Source: JAZLDV01 sp045614925 (lineage in GTDB: Bacteria > Bacillota_I > Bacilli_A > Erysipelotrichales > Coprobacillaceae). From it: a stretch of 6,631 bases of DNA. Positions within the stretch are counted from its first letter, which is position 1, and each line of letters starts with the position of its first letter. The stretch covers positions 1 through 6,631 of the forward strand of contig JAZLDV010000008.1 in assembly GCA_045614925.1 (NCBI GenBank), read 5' to 3'. Below the pieces are notes generated by a model, which saw only the letters and a program-made list of their open reading frames with translations, ran no database searches and was not told the DNA's origin. Made by a program: the position numbers and the translations under genes. Below are positions 1 through 6,631 of the stretch, piece after piece.

Positions 1-2939
1 AAGGTAAAGAATTAATCGTAGATGTAAAAGATTCAGCATTCGTATTTGAAGGAATTACATTTACAAAAGCTGATACTTATAATTACTCAATTGTAGAAGT
101 TAAAGGTAATGCTTTAGGAATGACTTATGATGAGTCAGTATTTGATGTAACTGTAACAGTTACTGATAAAGGTGGATACTTAGATGGAACAATTGCTTAC
201 AGTAAAAACGGTGAAGCTGTTGATACAGTAACATTCGTTAATACTTATGCTCCAGTTGTTACAACATCTGCACAATTTGAAGCAATGAAAACTGTACAAG
301 GACGTAAATTAGAAGCAAATGAATTTAAATTTATCTTAGAAAATACGGAAACTCATGAAAAATTAGAAGCATATGCTGATGAATCAGGTAAAGCTGTATT
401 TGATAAGATTGAATATGACAAAGTAGGAACACATACTTATAAAGTATATGAAGAATATACAAATTTACATAATGTAGCTTATGACAATGCTGAATATACA
501 ATTACAGTAGAAGTTAAAGATGATTTAGAAGGTCACTTATATACAGTTATTACTGGATATGATGAAGACTTGGAATTCACAAATGTCTTTACTCCAGATC
601 CAATTGATGTAAACTTTACAGGATTAAAAGTATTAGATGGACGTGATTTAAGTGAAGGTGAATTTAGATTTGCAGTAGAAGCAAAAGATGATGCACCGCT
701 TCCTCAAGTAAGTGAAGTAACACATGATAAAGATGGAAACTTTGCATTTACAGCTATCAGATTTAGTGAAGAAGGAACTTACAATTACATTATTAAAGAA
801 TTAGATAATGATATTGCAGGTATTACTTATGATGATAAAGAGGTAGAAGTAAGTGTTGAAGTAACTAGAGATGAAGAAGGTATCTTACATGCTAGGGTAT
901 CTTATGTAAAAGATGGAAAAGCAGTAGATAAAGCTGAATTCAAAAATACTTATGCAACAAAACCAACAACTATCACTTTAGATATTAATAAAGTTGTAGA
1001 AACAAAAGATGGTATTGATTATGAAATTAATGGAAATGAATTTGAATTCAAATTAATTCCATCTCAAAACAATACAAATGATCCAATCAATGAAACATTA
1101 ATTGGAACAAATGATGCTTTAGGAAAAGTTGTATTTGAAACATTACAAGAATCTCAAATTGTATTTAGTGTTGCTGGAACTTATGAATATACATTAGTAG
1201 AAACTTCTGGAACATTGCCGGGAATGAGTTATGACGACACAGTATATACAATTAAAGTGGAAGTCACTGATGATGAAGCTAATGCACAATTAAATGCAGA
1301 AGTTTCAATCAATGATGTAAAAACAAATAAAGCAGACTTTGTAAACAAATATGATGCTGGTAAAGTATCAGCAACAATTTCTGGTATGAAAGTTTTACAA
1401 AGTATTCATAAAGACTTAGAAGAAAACGAATTTACATTTGTAATCGAAAGTCCTAAAGGTGATGTATTACCACAAAATACAAAAGTAACAAATGATGCAA
1501 GTGGATATTTCCAATTTGATTCAATTGAATTTGATAAACCAGGAAATTATATTTATGTAGTTTATGAAATGAATGAAGAATTAAGAGGATATACTTATGA
1601 TGATGCACAATATACTGTATATATTGATGTTACTCATAATCAGCAAACTGGAGAATTAGAATTATCTCAAAGAGTTGAAAGAAATGGAACAGAAATATTA
1701 GATATTGAATTTGTAAATATTTATACTCCAGATCCATTTACATTAGATAAAGATGCAACAATCGCTATTGAAGGTGTAAAAGAATTAATTGGTAGAGATG
1801 CTTTAGCTATTCAAGATAATGAGTTTACATTTAAATTATTAGATAAAGATGGTAATGTTGTATTAGATGATAATGGTGACCAATTAATCGCTGGTGTAAA
1901 AGATTCTAAGATTATCTTTGATGGAATTACTTATACTGAGGCTGGTACTTACCATTACTCAATTGTAGAAGAACAAGGAAATTCTTTAGGAATTACTTAT
2001 GATAAATCAGTATTTGATGTTATTGTGACTGTAACTGATAAAGGTGGTTACTTAGATGGTGAAATTAAATATTATCAAGATGATCAAGAAATTGAAGAAG
2101 TGAAGTTTGTTAATACTTACGAAGCTATTATTGATGCATTCATTAAATTTGATGCTAAAAAAGTATTAGTTGGACGTAAATTAAAAGCAAATGAATTCAA
2201 ATTCGTACTTGAAAATATTGAAACTGGTCATAAAGCTTATGCATATGCAGATGAAAACGGAATTGTTGAATTTGAAAAAATTGATTACAGTAAAGTAGGT
2301 ACATATACATATAGAATTTATGAAGAAAAAGGTATCTTAGATAACGTAACTTATGATGCAACAGTTTATACAGTAAAAGTAGAAGTAACTGATGACTTAA
2401 AAGGAAACTTACATGCAACAGCAATTGATGACTCAAATGGATTAGTATTTACAAATATCTATACTCCAGATCCAATTCAAGTTGATGTAACAATTAATAA
2501 AGTATTAACTGGTGATGAAAACGGTGAAGTTAGCTTAGATGAATTTGCATTTGAAATCTTAGATGAAACAACTGGTGAAGTTTATACAGTTAAATCTTCT
2601 AAAGAAGGAACTGCAATCTATGGATTGACTTATGACCAATCATCAATTGGAAAAACTTATAACTATGTTGTAAAAGAAATAAACACTAAAGTTGAAAATG
2701 TAACTTATGATACATCTAAACATAACTTAAGTGTAACAATCTTACAAAATGAAGATGGAACATTATATGCTAAGTTAAATATTGCTGATGTTGAAGCAGA
2801 AAGCTTAACAGTAACATTTAACAATACTTATACTCCATCTGTAGAAACTAATGATAGTTCAAACATTGCATTATATTTAGCAATGATGATGTTATCAACA
2901 GTAGGAATTAAAGTTCTTAGAAAAAAAGAAGAATTTTAA
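1..2939 (+). CDS. Giant surface stalk/adhesin, Spy0128/FctA-type isopeptide pilin domains, 5' end missing
   Basis: The frame is open from the first full codon at 3 to the TAA at 2937-2939, giving 978 visible residues. The ATG at 120 is an internal Met, because in-frame coding with the same repeat pattern continues upstream of it. The protein is a string of eight beta-rich domains of about 115-135 residues, the first incomplete. Each complete domain has a Lys near the start (as in GLKVLDGRDL), a Glu after a Y-x-Y type strand (TYNYIIKE) and an Asn in the closing F-x-N-x-Y strand. In Spy0128 and related pilins these three residues form and catalyse a Lys-Asn intramolecular isopeptide bond. No Cys is seen in the visible part, in line with isopeptide rather than disulfide stabilisation. 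The C-terminus has a degenerate sorting motif, a hydrophobic segment and a basic tail, so the protein is probably surface-anchored. The head and signal peptide lie upstream. Family assignment is secure; ligand and function are unknown. Confidence 0.9.
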   Translation, partial: GKELIVDVKDSAFVFEGITFTKADTYNYSIVEVKGNALGMTYDESVFDVTVTVTDKGGYLDGTIAYSKNGEAVDTVTFVNTYAPVVTTSAQFEAMKTVQGRKLEANEFKFILENTETHEKLEAYADESGKAVFDKIEYDKVGTHTYKVYEEYTNLHNVAYDNAEYTITVEVKDDLEGHLYTVITGYDEDLEFTNVFTPDPIDVNFTGLKVLDGRDLSEGEFRFAVEAKDDAPLPQVSEVTHDKDGNFAFTAIRFSEEGTYNYIIKELDNDIAGITYDDKEVEVSVEVTRDEEGILHARVSYVKDGKAVDKAEFKNTYATKPTTITLDINKVVETKDGIDYEINGNEFEFKLIPSQNNTNDPINETLIGTNDALGKVVFETLQESQIVFSVAGTYEYTLVETSGTLPGMSYDDTVYTIKVEVTDDEANAQLNAEVSINDVKTNKADFVNKYDAGKVSATISGMKVLQSIHKDLEENEFTFVIESPKGDVLPQNTKVTNDASGYFQFDSIEFDKPGNYIYVVYEMNEELRGYTYDDAQYTVYIDVTHNQQTGELELSQRVERNGTEILDIEFVNIYTPDPFTLDKDATIAIEGVKELIGRDALAIQDNEFTFKLLDKDGNVVLDDNGDQLIAGVKDSKIIFDGITYTEAGTYHYSIVEEQGNSLGITYDKSVFDVIVTVTDKGGYLDGEIKYYQDDQEIEEVKFVNTYEAIIDAFIKFDAKKVLVGRKLKANEFKFVLENIETGHKAYAYADENGIVEFEKIDYSKVGTYTYRIYEEKGILDNVTYDATVYTVKVEVTDDLKGNLHATAIDDSNGLVFTNIYTPDPIQVDVTINKVLTGDENGEVSLDEFAFEILDETTGEVYTVKSSKEGTAIYGLTYDQSSIGKTYNYVVKEINTKVENVTYDTSKHNLSVTILQNEDGTLYAKLNIADVEAESLTVTFNNTYTPSVETNDSSNIALYLAMMMLSTVGIKVLRKKEEF
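3..602 (+). repeat. Long internal direct repeat, copy 1 (domains A1-B1)
   Basis: This stretch matches 1875-2474 at a constant offset of 1872 bases (624 codons). I checked the offset at five landmarks: 3, 24, 123, 300 and 576 pair with 1875, 1896, 1995, 2172 and 2448, so no indel has built up. In a 66-base hand alignment starting at 123 and 1995 I count nine mismatches, several of them synonymous. The repeat runs off the left edge of the window, so its true 5' border is unknown. It looks like an in-frame duplication of a two-domain (or longer) block within the stalk gene. Confidence 0.85.
1875..2474 (+). repeat. Long internal direct repeat, copy 2 (domains A2-B2)
   Basis: This is the partner of the copy at 3-602, at the same 1872-base spacing. 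Likeness stops being obvious after the TPDP hinge at 2474. The next domain (E) carries an INKVL start and a longer acidic loop, whereas the first copy is followed by a C-type domain with GLKVLDGRDL. The right border of the duplication therefore coincides with a domain boundary. The left border cannot be set because the first copy is truncated by the window. Confidence 0.85.
2841..2936 (+). other. C-terminal cell-surface anchor with degenerate sorting motif (VETND)
   Basis: The last 32 residues have the layout of a sortase signal: a short polar motif (SVETND, about 2838-2855), a hydrophobic stretch rich in Ala, Met, Leu and Val (about 2865-2918) and a charged tail, RKKEEF. The usual L-P-x-T-G is absent. 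Relative to the common K-T-G-D variants of gut Firmicutes, the Gly position is Asn. T-N-D also resembles the end of class B sortase motifs such as NPQTN, but the N-P part is missing. It may be cleaved by a sortase with relaxed or unusual specificity, or simply remain as a membrane anchor. Confidence 0.7.
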
Positions 2940-2956
2940 AACTAAATAAATAACAT

Positions 2957-2990
2957 AATCCCATCTTATTAAGATGGGATTTGTTTTTTA
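2957..2990 (+). terminator. Rho-independent terminator of the stalk gene
   Basis: The inverted repeat AATCCCATCTT (2957-2967) and AAGATGGGATT (2971-2981) forms a perfect 11-bp stem with a 3-base loop (ATT; in practice the inner A-T pair may open). TGTTTTTTA follows directly as the U tract. It lies 17 bases after the stop codon at 2939. The opposite strand has only a broken T-run, so it should act mainly in the plus direction. It separates the stalk gene from the GH20 gene transcriptionally. Confidence 0.93.
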
Positions 2991-3015
2991 TATTGTGTAC
3001 TTAATTGGTGAAATT

Positions 3016-3024
3016 TGTTAAAAT
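3016..3024 (+). promoter_or_regulatory. Candidate extended -10 promoter of the GH20 gene
   Basis: TGTTAAAAT fits the sigma-A extended -10 pattern (TGn followed by TAAAAT, one mismatch to TATAAT). No good -35 sits at 16-18 bases. TTGTGT at 2993-2998 is 20 bases upstream, which is long, but an extended -10 can work with a weak -35. A promoter is expected here because a strong terminator ends just upstream at 2990. Transcription would start near 3031, leaving a leader of about 35 bases. I see no operator or catabolite-response palindrome. Confidence 0.45.
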
Positions 3025-3049
3025 GTGTATGTAAGTTATTTTTAAAATG

Positions 3050-3056
3050 AAAGGAG
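3050..3056 (+). promoter_or_regulatory. Shine-Dalgarno site of the GH20 gene
   Basis: AAAGGAG ends nine bases before the ATG at 3066. It fixes the start: the ATG is followed at once by a typical signal peptide, and no competing start with a better site is seen upstream. Confidence 0.85.
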
Positions 3057-3065
3057 AAAAACAAG

Positions 3066-3140
3066 ATGACTAAAAAGATTTTTAAAACTTTATTAGCTTT
3101 AGCAATGATGATCCCTACAATGGTTATGCCTGTTAAAGCA
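3066..3140 (+). other. Signal peptide of the GH20 protein
   Basis: The first 25 residues start MTKKIFK, continue with a hydrophobic core of Leu, Ala, Met and Ile, and end in P-V-K-A, a good signal peptidase I site. N26 (codon 3141) would be the mature N-terminus. There is no lipobox Cys near the cleavage site, so it is not a lipoprotein, and no YSIRK motif is present. Confidence 0.88.
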
Positions 3141-6100
3141 AATGAAGATGCAAATCCAAATATGTCTTTAAATGCTACTGTAACTCAAAGTAGTTTTGAA
3201 GCAGCTGGATTTGAAGGTAGTAAAGTTGCTGATGGTAACTTATCTACAAGATGGGGAACAGCCCAAAATGTAGCAAATGGTGAATGGGTTAATCTTAACT
3301 TAGGTGCTAAAAAAACAGTTCAAAAAATTATTATTAGATTTGAAAGAGCTGATGATGCACAAAATATTTTAGGATACCATATTGAATTAGATGGTGAGAC
3401 TGTTTATACACATAATAGTGGAAAAGCAAAACAAGTTGAAACTATTCAATTTGATACACCTAAGAGTGCACAAAACGTGAAATTAGTTATTGACTCAGCG
3501 AATAGTGGGACAATTAACTGGTTAAATGTTGGTGTAAATGAAATTGAAATTTACGCTTCTAAAGAAGTTGCATTAACTTTAGATGAAGTAGTAAATAGTA
3601 TTAAAGGAAGAACGATTTCATTAGATGAAAAAGAATTCGTTTTACCTACTGTACCTGCAGGATACAAAGTAGAAATTAATGGATGTGACTTTGAACAAAT
3701 TATTTCTGATGAAGGAAAAATTGTACATCCTTTAATTGATAAAGAAGTACAAGTTTCTTATGTTGTAACTAAATTATCTGATGGAACAAGTAAGAAAACA
3801 AATGATATCACTTATGTTGTAAGTGGACAATATGAAGAAGTAGAAGGTAAAAATGAAAAACCATCTATTATTCCTGAAATTCAAGAATGGGTATCTGATT
3901 CTAATGAAAAATTAGCAATCAAAGATATTACTAAAGTTGTATATGATGACGAAGAATTAGAAGAAATCGTAGATGAATTTATTGTTGATTTCTATGATTT
4001 TACAGGAATTCAATTAACTAAACAAAAAGGAACTCCTTCAAAAAATGCAATTAATGTATCATTAAAAGCACCTGATGAATTATTAGGAGACGAAGGATAT
4101 ACATTAGAAATTACAGAAGATAGAATTAATATTGCTTCATGTAATACTACTGGAAATATGTATGGATTCCAAACTATCTTACAAATGTATAAACAAGATA
4201 AAGACGGATTTGTTGTTGGACAAATGAGAGATTATCCTCGTTTTGAAACTCGTGGATTATTATTAGATATCGCTAGAAAACCTATCGGTATGAATATGAT
4301 TAGAGATATCTCAAGAACAATGAGATATTACAAAATGAATGACTTCCAAGTACACTTATCAGATAACTACATTTTCTTAGAAAACTATGGAAAATATAGT
4401 AATGAAAATGAAGCATTTAAAGCTTATGAAGCATTCAGATTAGAGTCAGGTTTAACAAATGCTGCAGGAGAATCTCCTACTGCAAAAGACTACTATATTA
4501 CTAAAGATGAATTTAGAGAATTCATTCAAGCAGAAAGAGCATTAGGTATGAATATCGTACCAGAAATCGATATGCCTGCCCATGCAACTTCGTTTACTAA
4601 AGTTTGGCCTGAATTAATGGTTAAAAATCAAGTATCTCCATTAAATGGAAACAGACCTTTAGTAGACCACTTAGATGTTTCTAAGGAGGCAGCAGTTAAT
4701 AAAATTAAAGAAATTTTTGATGATTATACAAAAGGTGATAATCCAACTTTTGATGCAAATACAATTGTACATATTGGTGCAGATGAGTTTGTTTATAACT
4801 ATACTGCATACCGTCAATTTGTTAATGAAATCGTACCACATGTAAAAGAAACAAATAAAGTTCGTATGTGGGGTGGATTTACTTGGATTAATGATGGTAA
4901 AACAGAAATTGAAAAAGCAGCAATTGAAAATGTAGAAATGAACTTATGGTCTAAAGACTGGGCTGATGGTTTAGATATGTATAACATGGGTTATAAATTA
5001 ATCAATACGATTGATGACTATGGATATATGGTTCCTAACGGAAACTTAACAAGAGCTAATGCTTATGGAGACTTATTAAATATCAACAGAATTTTTGATA
5101 GTTTTGCACCAAATAGAGTATCTACAAGAAGTGGTTATGTAAGTTTACCATCAGGTGATAAACAAGTATTAGGTGCTGTATTTGCAATCTGGAGTGATAA
5201 TATTGATAAACATTCTAATGGTTTAACTGAATCAGATTTATACTACAGATTCTTCGATGCTTTACCATTCTATGCAGAAAAAACATGGGCTGCAACTGGT
5301 AAAGAAAAAGGAACTGCAAATGCATTAAGTGCATTAGCAGCAAATCAAGGAGATGCTCCTAGAACAAACCCATACTATCAAGAAGATAGTATTAATGATG
5401 AATATGCAAAATATGATTTCAATAGTTTAGAAGATACTTCTAAAAATGATAGAGATTTAGTTGCAGGTACTGCAAAAGTTGAAAACGGATCATTAAAATT
5501 AGAAGGAAATAACAGTTATATTTCTACTCCTATTGATAAATTAGGAAATGGAAATGATTTATCATTTGATATTGAATTAACTCAAAAACCAGAAGCAGGA
5601 CAAATTTTATTTGAAACAACTCCTGAATATGGTACACATGATATCCGTATTATGGATAATGGACAATTAGGATTTACAAGAGAATTACATGATTATTATT
5701 TTAATTATGAATTACCAGTAAATGAAAAAGTTAATATTAGAATTGTTGCTAAACAACAAGATACTTTATTATATGTAAATGGAGAATTAGTTGGTGAAGC
5801 AACAGGTAAATTCATTCATAGTGGTATGGTGAAAAAAGAAGGAATTACTCATTCTACATTTGCTTTACCATTAGAAAGAATTGGTTCTAAAACTAATGCA
5901 ATTGAAGCAATTATTGACAATGTACATGTAACAAAATTACCAGATGCAACTGATGCATCTAAAGACATTGATGTAAACAACATCACTGTGACTGCAGGTA
6001 ACTTTGAACCATTAAGTGGAACAAATAAAACTGAAGGAGATCCAAACTTCGTATTAGATGGTGATGCAGGAACAATCTGGCATACATTATGGGCAGGAAG

Positions 6101-6631
6101 TCCAAGAGCTGAACATTACTTAGAATTCACATTTGATGAAATTACAAAGATTGATGGTATGAGATTCATGCAAAGATCTGGAAATAACGGTAACGTTAAA
6201 ACATTTGATTTATTTGTAAGAGAATCAGAAAATGATGAATGGACTAAAATTGTATCAAATGGTACATTAGATTCTTCTGCGTCATGGCAATTAGTATCAT
6301 TTGAACCAGTTAACGCTAAACAAGTTAAATTCCAAGTATTAACTGCAAAAGATAATGGTAATGGAGTATTATTTGGTGCAGCTGCTGAAGTACGTTTCAC
6401 AAAATATGTAGAAACACCAGTAGAACCTCAACCACCAGTAGATCCAGAACCACCTGTTGAAGTTAAAAACGGTTGGGAAAAAGTAGATGCAAAATGGTAC
6501 TTCTTTGTTGATGACGTAGCTCAAACTGGTTGGGTTAAAGATGCAGGTAAATGGTACTTCATGGATACTGAAGGTGCTATGCAAACTGGTTGGGTAAAAG
6601 ACAACAACAAATGGTATTACTTAAATACTCA
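3066..6631 (+). CDS. Secreted, wall-binding family 20 glycoside hydrolase (beta-N-acetylhexosaminidase / lacto-N-biosidase-like), 3' end missing
   Basis: The frame is open from ATG 3066 to the window edge (1188 codons, no stop). Domains by residue: signal peptide 1-25 (KK, hydrophobic core, cleavage after V-K-A); F5/8-type C domain 33-164; Ig-like domain about 166-256; GH20b about 266-393; GH20 catalytic barrel about 394-745; LamG/concanavalin-like 779-957; second F5/8-type domain 971-1114; Pro-rich linker 1116-1133; GW/WY wall-binding repeats from 1135. Catalytic hallmarks are present: R396 in E-T-R-G, the VHLSDN strand (D433), the Asp-Glu pair D573-E574 in H-I-G-A-D-E, and aromatic W602, W628 and W709, with Y667 a candidate for the oxazoline-stabilising Tyr. 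GH20 enzymes use substrate-assisted catalysis, with Glu as acid/base and Asp positioning the 2-acetamido group. The enzyme should therefore be active outside the cell on GlcNAc-, GalNAc- or lacto-N-biose-ended glycans. The VHLSDN and FRLES stretches recall lacto-N-biosidase-like members, but exact specificity is inference. The family is certain, the substrate is not. Confidence 0.93.
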   Translation, partial: MTKKIFKTLLALAMMIPTMVMPVKANEDANPNMSLNATVTQSSFEAAGFEGSKVADGNLSTRWGTAQNVANGEWVNLNLGAKKTVQKIIIRFERADDAQNILGYHIELDGETVYTHNSGKAKQVETIQFDTPKSAQNVKLVIDSANSGTINWLNVGVNEIEIYASKEVALTLDEVVNSIKGRTISLDEKEFVLPTVPAGYKVEINGCDFEQIISDEGKIVHPLIDKEVQVSYVVTKLSDGTSKKTNDITYVVSGQYEEVEGKNEKPSIIPEIQEWVSDSNEKLAIKDITKVVYDDEELEEIVDEFIVDFYDFTGIQLTKQKGTPSKNAINVSLKAPDELLGDEGYTLEITEDRINIASCNTTGNMYGFQTILQMYKQDKDGFVVGQMRDYPRFETRGLLLDIARKPIGMNMIRDISRTMRYYKMNDFQVHLSDNYIFLENYGKYSNENEAFKAYEAFRLESGLTNAAGESPTAKDYYITKDEFREFIQAERALGMNIVPEIDMPAHATSFTKVWPELMVKNQVSPLNGNRPLVDHLDVSKEAAVNKIKEIFDDYTKGDNPTFDANTIVHIGADEFVYNYTAYRQFVNEIVPHVKETNKVRMWGGFTWINDGKTEIEKAAIENVEMNLWSKDWADGLDMYNMGYKLINTIDDYGYMVPNGNLTRANAYGDLLNINRIFDSFAPNRVSTRSGYVSLPSGDKQVLGAVFAIWSDNIDKHSNGLTESDLYYRFFDALPFYAEKTWAATGKEKGTANALSALAANQGDAPRTNPYYQEDSINDEYAKYDFNSLEDTSKNDRDLVAGTAKVENGSLKLEGNNSYISTPIDKLGNGNDLSFDIELTQKPEAGQILFETTPEYGTHDIRIMDNGQLGFTRELHDYYFNYELPVNEKVNIRIVAKQQDTLLYVNGELVGEATGKFIHSGMVKKEGITHSTFALPLERIGSKTNAIEAIIDNVHVTKLPDATDASKDIDVNNITVTAGNFEPLSGTNKTEGDPNFVLDGDAGTIWHTLWAGSPRAEHYLEFTFDEITKIDGMRFMQRSGNNGNVKTFDLFVRESENDEWTKIVSNGTLDSSASWQLVSFEPVNAKQVKFQVLTAKDNGNGVLFGAAAEVRFTKYVETPVEPQPPVDPEPPVEVKNGWEKVDAKWYFFVDDVAQTGWVKDAGKWYFMDTEGAMQTGWVKDNNKWYYLNT
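6465..6631 (+). repeat. Cell-wall/choline-binding type repeats (60-base period), array cut by window end
   Basis: Three tandem units are visible, with G-W at residues 1136, 1155 and 1175. The second and third starts are exactly 60 bases apart (6528 and 6588). Each unit reads G-W-x-K-x-x-x-K-W-Y and closes with A-x-Q-T, the pattern of CW_binding_1 repeats known from choline-binding proteins, clostridial toxins and glucan-binding proteins. They probably hold the enzyme non-covalently on wall or teichoic acid polymers. The ligand cannot be told from sequence. More units are expected past the window, as such arrays usually have several and the third one here is cut. Confidence 0.9.

Larger units (their letters stand above)
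3..2840 (+). repeat. Array of eight isopeptide-forming pilin-like domains (pattern A-B-C-D-C-A-B-E)
   Basis: I set domain borders just after each closing F-x-N-x-Y strand. They are A1 3-254 (5' partial), B1 255-602, C1 603-965, D 966-1364, C2 1365-1736, A2 1737-2126, B2 2127-2474 and E 2475-2840. Letters group domains by sequence likeness. A carries the shared VTVTDKGGYLDG strand (A2 has VTVTDKGGYLDG after a VIV start). B carries GRKL-x-ANEFKF. C carries a LPQ segment before the middle strand. D and E are singletons. The Lys, Glu and Asn expected for isopeptide formation are visible in all seven complete domains, and the Glu and Asn in the partial one. Several borders use the same hinge, T-P-D-P (591-602, 1725-1736, 2463-2474), which suggests rigid domains joined by short Pro linkers. 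Border positions are hand-set and may be off by a few residues. Confidence 0.85.

Noticed and set aside
2197..2436. Minus-strand open frame, 79 codons
   Set aside because: It is antisense to the well-supported B2 pilin domain, with a low-complexity Leu/His/Tyr composition that merely mirrors the plus-strand codons.
120..2939. Taking ATG 120 as the true start of the stalk gene
   Set aside because: There is no Shine-Dalgarno sequence before it, it falls inside a domain strand (LGMTYD), and the frame is coding back to base 3 with sequence matching 1875-1991 of the second repeat copy.
2991..3065. Riboswitch or small RNA in the intergenic gap
   Set aside because: Only 75 bases remain after the terminator, with no further stem-loop; they are accounted for by promoter and ribosome site.
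4770..4787. Possibility that the GH20 domain is a catalytically dead binding module
   Set aside because: The Asp-Glu pair in H-I-G-A-D-E, the Arg of E-T-R-G and the active-site Trp residues are all in place.
6116..6400. Minus-strand open frame, 94 codons
   Set aside because: It lies antisense to the second F5/8-type domain of the GH20 gene; no ribosome site or recognisable protein.
6369..6584. Minus-strand open frame, 71 codons, rich in Trp, Phe and Cys
   Set aside because: Its composition is the reverse complement of the Pro-rich linker and GW/WY repeats; a shadow, not a membrane peptide.
6465..6631. 60-base periodic repeats as a possible CRISPR or minisatellite
   Set aside because: The period is exactly 20 codons, in frame, and gives the known GW/WY wall-binding repeat; there are no spacers.

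Overview
The window is visibly AT-rich (TTA, AGA, GAA and AAA codons dominate) and carries two large plus-strand genes for exported surface proteins, both cut by the window edges. The wall-binding repeats, Spy0128-like isopeptide pilin domains and a Gram-positive style C-terminal anchor point to a low-GC Firmicute. The combination of a repeat stalk and a multimodular GH20 enzyme is typical of a gut commensal, perhaps of the Erysipelotrichales/Coprobacillaceae type. The taxon is an inference; there is no rRNA or housekeeping gene here.

Layout. Positions 1-2939 are the 3' part of a giant stalk or adhesin gene. It encodes eight consecutive domains of the Spy0128/FctA isopeptide-linked pilin type (the first incomplete), then a short C-terminal anchor with a degenerate sortase motif. 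A 600-base, two-domain block is present twice at a constant offset of 1872 bases without any indel. Positions 2957-2990 are a strong rho-independent terminator. Positions 2991-3065 hold an extended -10 promoter candidate and a good Shine-Dalgarno sequence. From 3066 to the window end runs one uninterrupted reading frame of 1188 visible codons. It encodes a secreted family 20 glycoside hydrolase with the order signal peptide, F5/8-type (discoidin) domain, Ig-like domain, GH20b, GH20 catalytic domain, LamG-like domain, second F5/8-type domain, Pro-rich linker, and 20-residue GW/WY cell-wall-binding repeats. The 3' end lies outside the window.

How they may work together (inference). The stalk protein would hold a distal binding head, encoded upstream of the window, away from the cell. 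The GH20 enzyme, kept on the wall by non-covalent repeats, would release N-acetylhexosamine or lacto-N-biose type sugars from host mucin or milk glycans. The terminator and the separate promoter argue for independent transcription units, not an operon. I see no mobile element, CRISPR array, tRNA or rRNA. Nothing here supports a wholly new system; the most notable points are the domain-array duplication, the unusual sorting signal and the module combination of the GH20 protein.
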